Shown piece after piece: positions 25,297 through 34,995 of a DNA stretch of 64,000 nt. How positions within the stretch are numbered: the stretch's first letter is position 1; each line of letters opens with the position of its first letter. Under the pieces are notes generated by a model. The model made no database searches, was not told where the DNA came from, and saw only the letters and a list, made by a program, of their open reading frames with translations. Source of the DNA: Exiguobacterium acetylicum (GTDB lineage Bacteria > Bacillota > Bacilli > Exiguobacteriales > Exiguobacteriaceae); contig NZ_CP081878.1 in assembly GCF_022170825.1 (NCBI RefSeq), positions 1,204,001 through 1,268,000 of the forward strand. The letters are read 5' to 3'. A program made the position numbers and the translations under genes.

Positions 25297-26513
25297 AGAA
25301 AACCGTACTGATCGGTTGTCTGTTGCTTGCAGGGTGTGCGCAGGAGACGACGGAACCAACGAAATCATCACAACCAGAAACGAAGCAACCGACCGAGGCG
25401 AAGAAACCGAAATCTGAGCCGACGAAGGAAGAACGACAACACGCACAACGAAAACAACAACTGGCAGCGATGTCGACGTCTGAAAAAGTCGACCAGCTCC
25501 TCTACATCGGCGTCGCTGGTACGGAACTCTCAGCGGCAGACCGGCAGTTGTTGCGGACGCACGCAATTGGTGGTGTCTTACTGCTCGGCGGAAATATCAC
25601 GTCAGAAGAGCAACTGTTGACGTTCACGCGAGCGATCCAAGAGACGAACCAAAAACCGTATGCGTTCGTCGGGATTGACGAAGAAGGTGGACGGGTCAGC
25701 CGGGTACCGGATCAACGATTACGTCTGCCGACGAGCCAACGCATGGCGCAAGGGGCAGATGCGGCGAAGATGGAAGACGTCGGACGTACGCTCGGTCATG
25801 TATCGCAGTATTATGGATTCAACATGGACTTCGCACCAGTCCTAGACGTTAACAGTAACCCGAACAATCCGATCATCGGTGACCGTGCCTTAAGTGCTGA
25901 TCCGAAGACCGTCGCGACCTTTGGTACAGCACTGATGCACGGAATGCAGGAGACGGGCACGATTCCGGTCGTCAAACATTTTCCGGGTCACGGAAATACG
26001 AGTGTCGATTCCCATGTCGGACTGCCGAAAGTGACGGCATCAAAGGAAGAACTGAAGCGGACGGAACTGTTACCGTTTCAAGAAGCGATCCAAGAGGGTG
26101 CCGAGATGGTGATGGTCGCCCATATTCTGTATCCCGCGTATGACGATCAGAATCCATCCTCGCTCTCGAAGCCAATCCTGACTGATCTTTTGCGTCAGCA
26201 ACTTGGATTCAAGGGTGTCATCATTACGGATGATCTTGTCATGGGAGCGATCACGCAACAATATGGTCTCGCTGAAGCAGCGCGGCAGTCACTCGTCAAT
26301 GGGGCTGACATGGCAATGTTTTCAGATGCAGGTGCTTATACGAAGGTCCATGCTGAAGTGATGCAAGCCATCAAAGAAGAAACGCTGACGACCGAGATGC
26401 TCGATGCAAAAGTGATGCGAATCCTGAAGTTGAAGCAGACGTATGCCAATAGTCAGGAGCAAGAGCGACCGACGAAATCGGAGCTTGTTCAGCAAGTGGA
26501 AGCGCTCAACTAG
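25293..26513 (+). CDS. glycoside hydrolase family 3 lipoprotein (NagZ-like beta-N-acetylhexosaminidase)
   Basis: A 406-residue exported lipoprotein. GTG 25293 starts MKKTVLIGCLLLAGCAQ, with the lipobox LLAGC at ~11-15. A Lys/Gln-rich linker (~20-60) leads to a GH3 domain with MDFAPVLDVN and VVKHFPGHGNTSVDSHVG, the NagZ signature. NagZ removes N-acetylglucosamine from peptidoglycan turnover fragments. The gene overlaps the OsmC gene by four bases (GTGA). Confidence 0.9.
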   Translation: MKKTVLIGCLLLAGCAQETTEPTKSSQPETKQPTEAKKPKSEPTKEERQHAQRKQQLAAMSTSEKVDQLLYIGVAGTELSAADRQLLRTHAIGGVLLLGGNITSEEQLLTFTRAIQETNQKPYAFVGIDEEGGRVSRVPDQRLRLPTSQRMAQGADAAKMEDVGRTLGHVSQYYGFNMDFAPVLDVNSNPNNPIIGDRALSADPKTVATFGTALMHGMQETGTIPVVKHFPGHGNTSVDSHVGLPKVTASKEELKRTELLPFQEAIQEGAEMVMVAHILYPAYDDQNPSSLSKPILTDLLRQQLGFKGVIITDDLVMGAITQQYGLAEAARQSLVNGADMAMFSDAGAYTKVHAEVMQAIKEETLTTEMLDAKVMRILKLKQTYANSQEQERPTKSELVQQVEALN

Positions 26514-26574
26514 GACTAGCGAAGTAAAGCGACTCATGCTAGACTAATGGGGCAAGCCAACTAAACACGAAAAG

Positions 26575-26660
26575 ACACTAGGGGAGTCTCCCAGCAGACT
26601 GAGACGGAAGTATCCGGACCCTTTGAACCTGATCTAGTTCGTACTAGCGGAGGGAAGTGG
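26575..26660 (+). ncRNA. TPP riboswitch (thi box) aptamer
   Basis: Contains the THI box hallmarks: ACTAGGGGAGTC, CTGAGA, and ACCCTTTGAACCTGATCTAG followed by GTACTAGCGGAGGGAAGTGG. It lies upstream of tenI-thiOSGF. The terminator at 26701 begins with GGACCACTCC, whose CCACT can pair with the aptamer-side AGTGG (26656-26660). This would be the anti-terminator, freed when TPP does not bind. Confidence 0.95.
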
Positions 26661-26700
26661 CTCGAAACCTTAGATATCCTTAGCGCTTCAGCGCATTTTC

Positions 26701-26736
26701 GGACCACTCCTTTCAACATCGGGAGTGGTCCTTTTT
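26701..26736 (+). terminator. Riboswitch-controlled terminator
   Basis: GGACCACTCC pairs with GGAGTGGTCC and is followed by TTTTT. It sits between the aptamer and tenI. Confidence 0.88.
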
Positions 26737-26757
26737 CGTCTAGAAAGGAAGAAAGCG

Positions 26758-27348
26758 ATGCGTTTACATCTGATTACAACAGGTTCGATCGATCTGCGTG
26801 ACAAAGTTGAGATCTTTCGACCCCTTCAACCTTATACGGATCAATTGCATCTGCGGGAACCGGCTTTATCAGCGGGACAGTTGCTCGATTTAATTGACGC
26901 GCTCCTTGCGCAAGGATATTCGCCTGATCAGTTAACGGTTCATGACCGTGTCGACGTTGCCCATGTCGGTGGCATCGGTGTGCAATTGACGCGACATTCC
27001 TTACGCGTCCGCGATGTAAAACGACACTTTCCGAATCTGACAATCGGAAAATCCGTTCATTCACTGGCAGAAGCACTTGCAGCAGAAGCGGAAGGTGCCG
27101 ATCGATTGCTGTACGGTCATATTTATCCGACGTCGTCGAAGCCGGATCTCCCATCACGGGGAATCGATGCTCTCAAACAAGTCGTTACGTTTACGACAAA
27201 ACCAGTCATTGCAATCGGCGGCATTACACCAGATCGCATTCCTGAGATCGCAGCGACCGGTGCAACCGGAATCGCCGTCTTGTCAGGCATTCTCGGTCAA
27301 ACGGATCCACTTGCTGCGATCAAGCGTTATCAGGGGGTACGGGTATGA
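26758..27348 (+). CDS. tenI: thiazole tautomerase / thiamine phosphate synthase-like TenI
   Basis: A 196-residue TIM-barrel protein of the ThiE/TenI group. Seen: DQLHLREPA, a GKSVHS block, YGHIYPTSSKP and PVIAIGGITPDRI (phosphate-binding). In Bacillus TenI aromatises the ThiG thiazole product. Its position directly before thiO-S-G-F matches the Bacillus tenI operon, favouring TenI over ThiE. ATG 26758 follows GAAAGGAAG. It overlaps thiO by 4 bases. Confidence 0.85.
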   Translation: MRLHLITTGSIDLRDKVEIFRPLQPYTDQLHLREPALSAGQLLDLIDALLAQGYSPDQLTVHDRVDVAHVGGIGVQLTRHSLRVRDVKRHFPNLTIGKSVHSLAEALAAEAEGADRLLYGHIYPTSSKPDLPSRGIDALKQVVTFTTKPVIAIGGITPDRIPEIAATGATGIAVLSGILGQTDPLAAIKRYQGVRV

Positions 27349-28289
27349 CGGATCACATCATCATTGGTGGTGGAGTCATCGGTTTGACGCTTGCTTACAG
27401 TCTCGCCTGTCAGAACGAATCCGTTCTTGTCCTTGAGCGCGGAACATGCGGGCAAGGAACGAGTCGGGCAGCTGCCGGAATGCTTGCGACGGACATCGAG
27501 CTACGTGATGAATTGCATGCGCTTGCCGCTCGAAGTCGCCATCTGTATCCGTTACTTGCGCGACGCCTCGCGCGCGAGACAGGCATCGATTGTGGCTACC
27601 GGGAACAACCGTTTTTGTTAAAACGAGACGAAGAAGAGTACTTATTTCCATCGGTCGGTCAAATCGATCCGCGACGACTGACGAAGGCATTGACACTTGC
27701 TTTACACAAGCGGGGGATACCAATCGAAGAACAGGTGGATGTCACGCGTATCGAGGAGAGCGATGACGTCGTGAAGGTTGAGTCGAAGACGGGAATGTGG
27801 ACAGGACGAACGGTGACGGTCGCTGCCGGACGGGGGTCGCAAGCCTTGCTCGCGACAGCCGGCATTTCGATTGCGACGTATGGGGTCAAAGGCGAGTGTC
27901 TTGCTGTCCGTCTCGCGGGACGACCGTTACGCTCGATTCTGTTCGATGATTCTGTCTATCTCGTACCGAAAGCGGACGGACGGATTTTGATCGGTGCGAC
28001 GGAATTACCGCATGATGAGACGGTCGGCGTGAGTGTCGCGGGGGTCACGTCACTGCTTCAAGCAGCAGAACGTCTCTATCCGCCGATTCGCGACGCGGTC
28101 ATCGAAGAAGTCTGGTCCGGCGTACGACCACAAACGATATCCGGCTTACCGTATATCGGAGTCGCCGCGTCTGCGCGTCGCATCTTCCTAGCGACGGGGC
28201 ATCACCGACATGGTATTTTACTCGCGCCGGCGACAGCGGAAGTATTATCAGCAGCATTACGATTGATTCAGAAGGAGGAAGTCCGATGA
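27345..28289 (+). CDS. thiO: glycine oxidase ThiO
   Basis: A 314-residue FAD-dependent amine oxidase (DAO family) that turns glycine into the iminoglycine used to build thiazole. The FAD motif is HIIIGGGVIGLTLAYSLACQ (~4-23), with GTSRAAAGML after it and ATGHHRHGILLAPATAEVL at the end. Start ATG 27345 overlaps tenI; its stop overlaps thiS by 4 bases. Confidence 0.9.
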   Translation: MTDHIIIGGGVIGLTLAYSLACQNESVLVLERGTCGQGTSRAAAGMLATDIELRDELHALAARSRHLYPLLARRLARETGIDCGYREQPFLLKRDEEEYLFPSVGQIDPRRLTKALTLALHKRGIPIEEQVDVTRIEESDDVVKVESKTGMWTGRTVTVAAGRGSQALLATAGISIATYGVKGECLAVRLAGRPLRSILFDDSVYLVPKADGRILIGATELPHDETVGVSVAGVTSLLQAAERLYPPIRDAVIEEVWSGVRPQTISGLPYIGVAASARRIFLATGHHRHGILLAPATAEVLSAALRLIQKEEVR

Positions 28290-28486
28290 ACATTACGATT
28301 AACGGAAACGACCATACGATCGAACAGATTGAAACGATCGAGGAAATGCTTGCGCAACTCGGCTTAGGAGAAAAGCTCGTCATCGTCGAACAGAACCGAC
28401 AAATCATCGACCGCGGAGCTTACGGTCAGACGGTCGTTCGGAACAATGACACATTTGAAATCGTTCATTTCGTAGGAGGAGGATAA
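28286..28486 (+). CDS. thiS: sulfur carrier protein ThiS
   Basis: A 66-residue ubiquitin-like protein ending in VGGG, the diglycine tail that carries sulfur as a thiocarboxylate. ATG 28286 overlaps thiO by four bases and is preceded by AAGGAGGAAG. thiG follows after two bases. Confidence 0.92.
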   Translation: MNITINGNDHTIEQIETIEEMLAQLGLGEKLVIVEQNRQIIDRGAYGQTVVRNNDTFEIVHFVGGG

Positions 28487-28488
28487 GC

Positions 28489-29253
28489 ATGCTGAAAATT
28501 GGAGAAAAGACATTTGACTCACGGTTATTACTCGGTACAGGGAAATATACGGATGCTACGGTACAGCAGGAGGCGATTGACACTTCCGCTTCACAAATTT
28601 TGACGTTTGCCGTCCGTCGACTTGACATCTTTGATAAACAACAAGCGAATTTCTTGGAGTCGCTTGATTTAACGAAGTACGATCTACTGCCGAACACGGC
28701 TGGTGCGAAGACAGCGGAAGAGGCCGTCCGGCTAGCGAAACTCGCACGAGCATCCGGCATGTGTGACATGGTCAAGGTTGAAGTAATCGGTTGCGACAAA
28801 ACCTTGTTACCGGATCCAATTGAGACATTACGTGCCTCTGAAGAGTTGCTTAAAGAAGGATTTATCGTCTTACCGTATACGTCGGACGACGTCGTGCTTG
28901 CACGACGTCTTGAAGAACTCGGTTGTCACGCCATCATGCCAGCAGCGTCACCGATCGGCTCCGGACAAGGCATTCTCAACCCACTTCATCTACAGTTCAT
29001 CATCGAACAGACGACGGTTCCGGTCATCGTCGATGCTGGCATCGGTTCACCGACCGATGTCGCCTATGCGATGGAACTCGGAGCAGATGGTGTCTTATTG
29101 AACTCGGCGGTCGCTCATGCCCAAGATCCGGTCAAGATGGCGTACGCGATGCGACTAGCAGTCGAAGCGGGGCGTTTAGGATACGAAGCAGGGCGGATCG
29201 AGAAGAAACAGTATGCGGTTGCGAGTAGTCCAGCGAGTGGATTGATCCGATGA
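28489..29253 (+). CDS. thiG: thiazole synthase ThiG
   Basis: A 254-residue TIM barrel that assembles the thiazole phosphate of thiamine from deoxyxylulose 5-phosphate, iminoglycine and ThiS sulfur. Seen: [23 protein letters not shown] (with the catalytic lysine) and [37 protein letters not shown] 28489 follows GGAGGAGG. It overlaps thiF by four bases. Confidence 0.94.
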   Translation: MLKIGEKTFDSRLLLGTGKYTDATVQQEAIDTSASQILTFAVRRLDIFDKQQANFLESLDLTKYDLLPNTAGAKTAEEAVRLAKLARASGMCDMVKVEVIGCDKTLLPDPIETLRASEELLKEGFIVLPYTSDDVVLARRLEELGCHAIMPAASPIGSGQGILNPLHLQFIIEQTTVPVIVDAGIGSPTDVAYAMELGADGVLLNSAVAHAQDPVKMAYAMRLAVEAGRLGYEAGRIEKKQYAVASSPASGLIR

Positions 29254-30257
29254 ACCGCTATTCACGTCAAACTCGATTTCAACCGATCGGGGAAGCAGGA
29301 CAAGAACGTTTAGCAGTAGCAAAGGTACTGATCATCGGGATGGGGGCGCTCGGAACAGCATCGGCAGAACAACTCGTTCGTGCCGGTGTCGGCGTCGTCC
29401 GAATCGTCGACCGGGACTATGTCGAGTGGAGTAATCTACAACGGCAACAACTCTATACGGAGGAAGATGCACGGCACATCGTACCGAAGGCGATTGCTGC
29501 GAAAGCACGTCTTGAAGCAATCAATTCGACGGTAACGATCGAAGCGCACGTGTTAGACGTCGACCGAGCATCGCTGACGTGGCTATTAGACGGCATCGAT
29601 TTGATCATCGACGCAACGGATAATTTCGATATTCGTTTGCTGATGAACGACATGGCGTTATTGCGTTCGATTCCGTGGATTTACGGTGGTTGCGTCGGCA
29701 GTTACGGGATCACCTTTACGGTTCGTCCGGGAGAGACACCGTGTCTCCATTGTTTGCTCGATCAATTACCACGTGATCAGGAGACATGTGATACGGCAGG
29801 AATCATCGGTCCGGCTGTTCAGATGGTCGCCTCTCTACAAGTGACGGAAGCGCTGAAGTGGTTGAGCGGTAAGACGGACGCCATGCGGACACGTCTCCTT
29901 GCCTTTGACATCTGGTCGAACACGTTCCAACAAATCAACGTTCAATCGTTGAAGCAAACGGAATGTCCCTCATGCGGTACTCGACCGGTGTATCCTTACT
30001 TATCGGAGCAGACGGTCCGTTTTACGGCACTTTGCGGTCGTGATGCCGTCCAGATTCGGGGGGACGGCAAGCGGGATCTCGATCAATTGAAGCAACGCCT
30101 CGAGCCGGTCGCAGCAATTTCTGCCCATAATCCATACTTGCTAGCGTTTACGACGGATGAACATCGGATGGTCGCCTTCCAAGATGGTCGCGTATTGATT
30201 CATGGCGAAGCCGATCTCGTCAAAGCAAAACGGCTCTATCACGCCTATTTCGGGTAA
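29250..30257 (+). CDS. thiF: ThiF/MoeB-family adenylyltransferase
   Basis: A 335-residue E1-like enzyme that activates the ThiS C-terminus. The ATP-binding [13 protein letters not shown] (~31-43) and the [14 protein letters not shown] block are intact. Two Cys pairs (CLHC ~162-165, CPSCG ~229-233) form the zinc site. No C-terminal rhodanese domain. It closes the tenI-thiO-S-G-F operon; tenA and thiD are not in this window. Confidence 0.88.
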   Translation: MNRYSRQTRFQPIGEAGQERLAVAKVLIIGMGALGTASAEQLVRAGVGVVRIVDRDYVEWSNLQRQQLYTEEDARHIVPKAIAAKARLEAINSTVTIEAHVLDVDRASLTWLLDGIDLIIDATDNFDIRLLMNDMALLRSIPWIYGGCVGSYGITFTVRPGETPCLHCLLDQLPRDQETCDTAGIIGPAVQMVASLQVTEALKWLSGKTDAMRTRLLAFDIWSNTFQQINVQSLKQTECPSCGTRPVYPYLSEQTVRFTALCGRDAVQIRGDGKRDLDQLKQRLEPVAAISAHNPYLLAFTTDEHRMVAFQDGRVLIHGEADLVKAKRLYHAYFG

Positions 30258-30378
30258 ACGTTCACAAAACGGTAAACTAATTTTTGATATATATGTTTTA
30301 AATGTTTAAAAAACAGGTAAATAAGACTTCAGACGTAAATCGGTCTACAGGTCTTGAACGTGAAGAGGAGTGATTCAG

Positions 30379-30735
30379 ATGAAACAAGAATTCGATCCAA
30401 TCAAGGATCAGGCACAGACGGAAGAGAAACAGGCAGTTGTCCAACAAGCCAACTGGAATCCGAATCGGTACCGGACGAACTTGAACCCATTCTATCTGTC
30501 ACCTTGTAGTGTCGAACGTAGAGAAGACGTGCATCAGGATGCATCGAAAATTCTCGAAGTCGAGACGTCGTCGCCCCTCCAACAACTTTTTGAACACAAT
30601 CAAGCAACGCATACATCCGAAAAACAAGGGACGAAATTCAAAACGGGTATCGTCGTCGGTGTCGGCGCGATCATCGGTGGTTCCGTTTCAGTGATTCGTT
30701 CCGTCCAACGTTTTCGCAAACAACGGATGAAATAA
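30379..30735 (+). CDS. small single-pass membrane protein, unknown function
   Basis: A 118-residue protein: a long polar N-terminal region with many Gln/Asn (~1-85) and a single C-terminal membrane segment GIVVGVGAIIGGSVSVI followed by a basic tail RSVQRFRKQRMK. ATG 30379 follows GAGGAG by 8 bases. Monocistronic before a terminator. Family not recognised. Confidence 0.65.
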   Translation: MKQEFDPIKDQAQTEEKQAVVQQANWNPNRYRTNLNPFYLSPCSVERREDVHQDASKILEVETSSPLQQLFEHNQATHTSEKQGTKFKTGIVVGVGAIIGGSVSVIRSVQRFRKQRMK

Positions 30736-30758
30736 CGAGTCCATTGTTTGGTCGGAAG

Positions 30759-30789
30759 AAAAGCAGGAGGCACCCGCCTTCTGCTTTTT
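30759..30789 (+). terminator. Rho-independent terminator
   Basis: AAAGCAGGAGGC pairs with GCCTTCTGCTTT, followed by T residues. Confidence 0.88.
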
Positions 30790-30867
30790 GTGTTCCAAAC
30801 GGATGTTCGTCGCAGTACGGACGCTCACATGCTACACTTAAGCTACTATATTTAAAAAGTGAGTGTG

Positions 30868-31995
30868 ATGAAGATGAAATGGATACATACTGCCGATTGG
30901 CATCTTGGAAAAATCGTTCATGGCGAGTCGATGCTCGAAAACCAACGAGCGGTCCTGGCCGATTTTTTGGCACTCGTCGATCGGGAGCAACCAGATGCGA
31001 TCGTCATTGCAGGTGACTTATACGACCGTGCCGTGCCACCGACGGAAGCCGTCGAACTACTTGATGAGACGCTCGCTTCCTTGATTCTCGACCGAGACAT
31101 CCCGGTCGTTGCGATTAGTGGGAACCATGACTCAGCCGAACGATTGAGTTTCGGTACGACCTTATTGCAACGGGCAGGTTTGCACCTCGTCGGAAAACTA
31201 ACGCCGGTCATTACGCCGGTCACGATCAAAGGAGTCTCGTTTTATCCAGTGCCGTTCGCGGATCCAGCGACGGTCCGATACGTGCACAAGGACGAAACGA
31301 TCAAGACACATGATGACGCGATGCGAACAATCCTTGCGAGTTGTACACCAGAGGGACCGAGTGTCCTCGTTGGACATGCCTTTGTGATCGGTGGACTCGA
31401 GACGGATTCAGAACGACAATTGTCGGTTGGAACGGCAGGACAGGTCAGCGCGAGCCAATTTTCACCGTTTACCTATACAGCGCTCGGTCATCTGCATAAT
31501 CCGCTGGCGATTCAATCGGAGACGGTTCGTTACAGCGGATCACTCTTGAAATATTCGTTTTCAGAAGCAAGTCACGTCAAGGGCATCGATATTCTGACGT
31601 TAAACGATGGAGGTACGTTTGATCGCCGATTCGAACCGCTTGCACCAAAACGTGACTTGCGAGAGTTGACCGGTAGTCTCAGTGAACTGACAGACCCGAC
31701 GTTCGTCGCGACGCAAGCGACGGACGATTACTTAAAAATCAATCTAACGGACGGCGAAGCCTTGATGGATCCGATGGGCAAGCTGAAAAAGATCTATCCG
31801 AACATCTTACACCTCGAACGAATTGGTTTCGTCCGCGAGAGTACCCGGGCAGTCAAAGCGTCGCGGGAGCAGGTCAAGGATGCGTCCGTTGCGGATCTGT
31901 TCAGTGAGTTCTATGAAGCGGTCCGCGAGAAGAAACCGACGGAAGCGATGCAAGCCGTCTTGAAGGAGGAAGCGACATGCGCCCAGAACGACTGA
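30868..31995 (+). CDS. sbcD: exonuclease SbcCD subunit D
   Basis: The 375-residue nuclease of the SbcCD (Mre11-like) complex, which trims hairpin and double-strand DNA ends. Metallophosphoesterase motifs: HTADWHLGKI (~5-14), AGDLYD (~49), SGNHDS (~88), GHAFV and ALGHLHNP. Start ATG 30868 is used, with 30874 (MKWIHTADW) equally possible; the ribosome site is weak. It overlaps sbcC by 19 bases. Confidence 0.92.
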   Translation: MKMKWIHTADWHLGKIVHGESMLENQRAVLADFLALVDREQPDAIVIAGDLYDRAVPPTEAVELLDETLASLILDRDIPVVAISGNHDSAERLSFGTTLLQRAGLHLVGKLTPVITPVTIKGVSFYPVPFADPATVRYVHKDETIKTHDDAMRTILASCTPEGPSVLVGHAFVIGGLETDSERQLSVGTAGQVSASQFSPFTYTALGHLHNPLAIQSETVRYSGSLLKYSFSEASHVKGIDILTLNDGGTFDRRFEPLAPKRDLRELTGSLSELTDPTFVATQATDDYLKINLTDGEALMDPMGKLKKIYPNILHLERIGFVRESTRAVKASREQVKDASVADLFSEFYEAVREKKPTEAMQAVLKEEATCAQND

Positions 31996-34982
31996 CATTA
32001 CGCGCCTTTGGACCGTTTGCTGGCGAAGAGACGATTGATTTCACGGCACTTGCCGGGCGGACGATGTTCGTCATTTCTGGAAATACCGGAGCAGGAAAAA
32101 CGACGATTTTCGATGCGCTGACATTCGCTCTGTACGGTGAGACGTCTGGTGGTGAACGGGAAATGAGCGAACTGCGCAGTCATTTCGCTGTGCCCGAGCA
32201 AAAGACGGAAGTCGAACTGGAGTTCACCCTTAAAGGGGAACGGTACCGGATCATCCGCCAACCGAGTCAACCGCATCCGGTCAACAAAACTGGCTATTCG
32301 CATGAAGCCGAGTTCGCGCGGTTCGACGGAACGATGTGGAAACCGCTTGCGGTCAAGATTCCGGAAATCAAGCAACGCGTTCAAGAATTGATCCAGCTCG
32401 ACCATAAACAGTTTTCACAAATTCTTTTGTTACCACAAAATAAGTTCCGCGAACTGTTGATGGCAGAGTCGAAAGATAAGCTCCAGATTCTCAAGCAGCT
32501 GTTCAAGACGGAGCACTACGGTGAATTCCAGCAACGCTTGCACCGGCAAGCACTTGATCTTGCAGCACGGATTAAGGAAACGAAGACGAAACAGTGGGCC
32601 AAGCTCGAAGAACTACCCTTGCAATCGAACTGGAGTGAACTGACGGAAGCAGACATACGTCTGCGGATGGACGCCTTGACGACAGAACGCGACGAATCGT
32701 TAGCAACTGCACGTCAAGCTGAAGTACAGACACGCGCAATCCTTGAAGAAAAAACACTGTTGTTGCAGCAAGGCGAACAACTCGAATCCGCATTTCAGGA
32801 ACAAGAGCAACTCCACCGGACAGCACAAAAGTTGCACGACCGGTTACCGGAGATTGAGCGGATGCAAGAAGAAGCAACAGCGGCTGAACGCGCTCAAGTT
32901 GTTGGACCGATTCATGATCAGTGGCAACAAGATCAGGAACAACTGACGCAACTTAAGCAGCGGAAGCAGGAAACGGAGCAACAGGTCACTCGTTTAACGG
33001 AGCGACAAGCGGTTGTACAAGCGAAAGTCGAGCGGTTATTGGCCGAAGAACCGAACATCGAACAATTAAATCGTCGCCTTGAAAAAATTCAGGAAGAGCG
33101 CGAACGCTTAGAAGCGGAAGCCGTCTTGCGACAACAGCAACAACAACTTACAGAACGGTTAAAACAACTCGATCCGGAAACGTTACGAAAACAACTGGAA
33201 CAAGTACGGGTGGATCGTAAGACGGTTCAAGAACAACTTCGTCCGCTGCAAAACGTCGGAGTGGAACGCTTACAGGCACAAGAACGTCGATTTACCTTAC
33301 AACAGCTAGCGACGAAGTACGCTGAACATGACAAGTTGGAAGCAGAACGACAACAATTGATCGTTCGTGGTACAAGCGTTCGAGATCAAAAAGAAACAGC
33401 GGCTCGCCAATATGAAGAAGCACGTAAACATGAACGGGAACAACTGGCTGCTGAACTTGCGAAAGGACTGACGGACGGAACGGCTTGTCCTGTTTGTGGT
33501 AGCACGACCCATCCGCAACACGCTGTCGTCGTCGCGCAGGAACTATCCGTCGACGTAGCGCAACAGCGGTTCCTAGAAGCACAACAGGCGCATCAAGAGT
33601 TGCAAGCCTCTTACCGGACGATTGCGGAGCGTCTGCAACAACTGACGACCGAGATTCAAAAGACCAGTGAAAACGAGTCAGGACACGCTGATATTGCGTT
33701 ACAGCTCCGGGAAGTCGAACAGACGGAAGCACGGTTAGCGGCATCGCAGACGGAAAAAGGACGTCTTGAGACACGCCTGCAACAACTTGAGCAATCCATG
33801 GAGCAGCTACAACTGAACATCGATAGGGTGGTAAAAGACCGTACTGGTATCGAATCGGAACTGGCACATCTAACGGGTCGTTTGAGTCAATCCGGAGAAA
33901 CCGCGAAATCGTTACCAGAACTACGTGAGGAACAACAACAGGCAGAAACGCGTATCAAACAGTTTGAGCAAGACAAACAACACCAGTTACGCAAGAAGGA
34001 GCAGCTCGATCGTGACTTAGCAGAACAACAAGGACGATTCCGTCAATTGACTGAAGCACTTGCGGAACAGAGCGATCGCTTAACGAAACGCGAACAGGAA
34101 CTACGTGTTGTCTTATCAGAAGAAGCGTTCCCAACGATTGAAGCCTTCCGTGAAGCGAGACGGTCGCGCGAAGACCTTCGTCATCTCCACGAACGACTCG
34201 AGCAGGATCGCTCAGAGCGGCAGGAACTGAAGTTAAAACAGGAACACGTTCGCTTGAAGACGGACGGACAGGTTCGTCCGAATCTTGATGTGTTGCGGAC
34301 GGCGGTAAAAGAGACGACGGATACACTAGCAGAGCAAACGGATCGGCGGGTTGGGCTAGAGAAGGAACGGGCACACATTAATCAATTGATGGCAGCTTGG
34401 GAAAACTTGCAACGCCAAATCGAAGATGAGGACGCAAGATACGGCATCATCGGAGAACTCGCCCGTGTCGGTGTCGGTGAAAATGCACAACGAATGACAT
34501 TCGAGACGTATGTTCAAACGGCATACTTCGACGAAATCTTGTTTGCTGCGAACCGACATCTGCATGAGATGACATCCGGTCGTTTCCAGCTTGAACGGAA
34601 AACAGAAGCCGGAAAAGGGCTCAAGAAATATGGGCTGGATTTAAATGTCTTTGATGCCTATACGTCACAAACACGTCACGTCAAGACGTTATCCGGTGGA
34701 GAGAGCTTCAAGGCGTCGCTCGCACTTGCGCTCGGACTGTCAGAAGTCGTCCAAGAAGCGAGTGGTGGGGTATCACTCGAGACGATGTTCATCGATGAAG
34801 GATTCGGAACGCTTGATCCGGAATCGCTCGAACAAGCAATCGAGACGTTACTCTCAATCCAAGCGAGCGGTCGAATGGTTGGGATCATCAGTCATGTCCA
34901 GGAACTCAAATCACGTGTTGATGCCAAAATCGAAGTCAAACAAGGAAAAACGGGGTCGACGATTACACTAGTCGTCGAGTAA
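31977..34982 (+). CDS. sbcC: exonuclease SbcCD subunit C
   Basis: A 1001-residue SMC-like ATPase. Walker A GNTGAGKTT (~35-43), long coiled coils and the central zinc hook CPVC (Cys504/Cys507) that dimerises Rad50/SbcC proteins, then signature LSGGESFKASLALALGLSE and Walker B FIDEGFGTLD near the C-terminus. ATG 31977 follows AAGGAGG. The Gln-rich coils carry many CAA repeats. Pairs with SbcD in the operon. Confidence 0.95.
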   Translation: MRPERLTLRAFGPFAGEETIDFTALAGRTMFVISGNTGAGKTTIFDALTFALYGETSGGEREMSELRSHFAVPEQKTEVELEFTLKGERYRIIRQPSQPHPVNKTGYSHEAEFARFDGTMWKPLAVKIPEIKQRVQELIQLDHKQFSQILLLPQNKFRELLMAESKDKLQILKQLFKTEHYGEFQQRLHRQALDLAARIKETKTKQWAKLEELPLQSNWSELTEADIRLRMDALTTERDESLATARQAEVQTRAILEEKTLLLQQGEQLESAFQEQEQLHRTAQKLHDRLPEIERMQEEATAAERAQVVGPIHDQWQQDQEQLTQLKQRKQETEQQVTRLTERQAVVQAKVERLLAEEPNIEQLNRRLEKIQEERERLEAEAVLRQQQQQLTERLKQLDPETLRKQLEQVRVDRKTVQEQLRPLQNVGVERLQAQERRFTLQQLATKYAEHDKLEAERQQLIVRGTSVRDQKETAARQYEEARKHEREQLAAELAKGLTDGTACPVCGSTTHPQHAVVVAQELSVDVAQQRFLEAQQAHQELQASYRTIAERLQQLTTEIQKTSENESGHADIALQLREVEQTEARLAASQTEKGRLETRLQQLEQSMEQLQLNIDRVVKDRTGIESELAHLTGRLSQSGETAKSLPELREEQQQAETRIKQFEQDKQHQLRKKEQLDRDLAEQQGRFRQLTEALAEQSDRLTKREQELRVVLSEEAFPTIEAFREARRSREDLRHLHERLEQDRSERQELKLKQEHVRLKTDGQVRPNLDVLRTAVKETTDTLAEQTDRRVGLEKERAHINQLMAAWENLQRQIEDEDARYGIIGELARVGVGENAQRMTFETYVQTAYFDEILFAANRHLHEMTSGRFQLERKTEAGKGLKKYGLDLNVFDAYTSQTRHVKTLSGGESFKASLALALGLSEVVQEASGGVSLETMFIDEGFGTLDPESLEQAIETLLSIQASGRMVGIISHVQELKSRVDAKIEVKQGKTGSTITLVVE

Positions 34983-34995
34983 GGAGCTAGGATCG

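Noticed and set aside
30285-30325. SigB promoter before the 30379 gene
   Set aside because: A GTTTTA/GGTAAA pair exists but the gap is 15 bases and the -10 lacks the GGG core, so it is weaker than those at 18201 and 55762.
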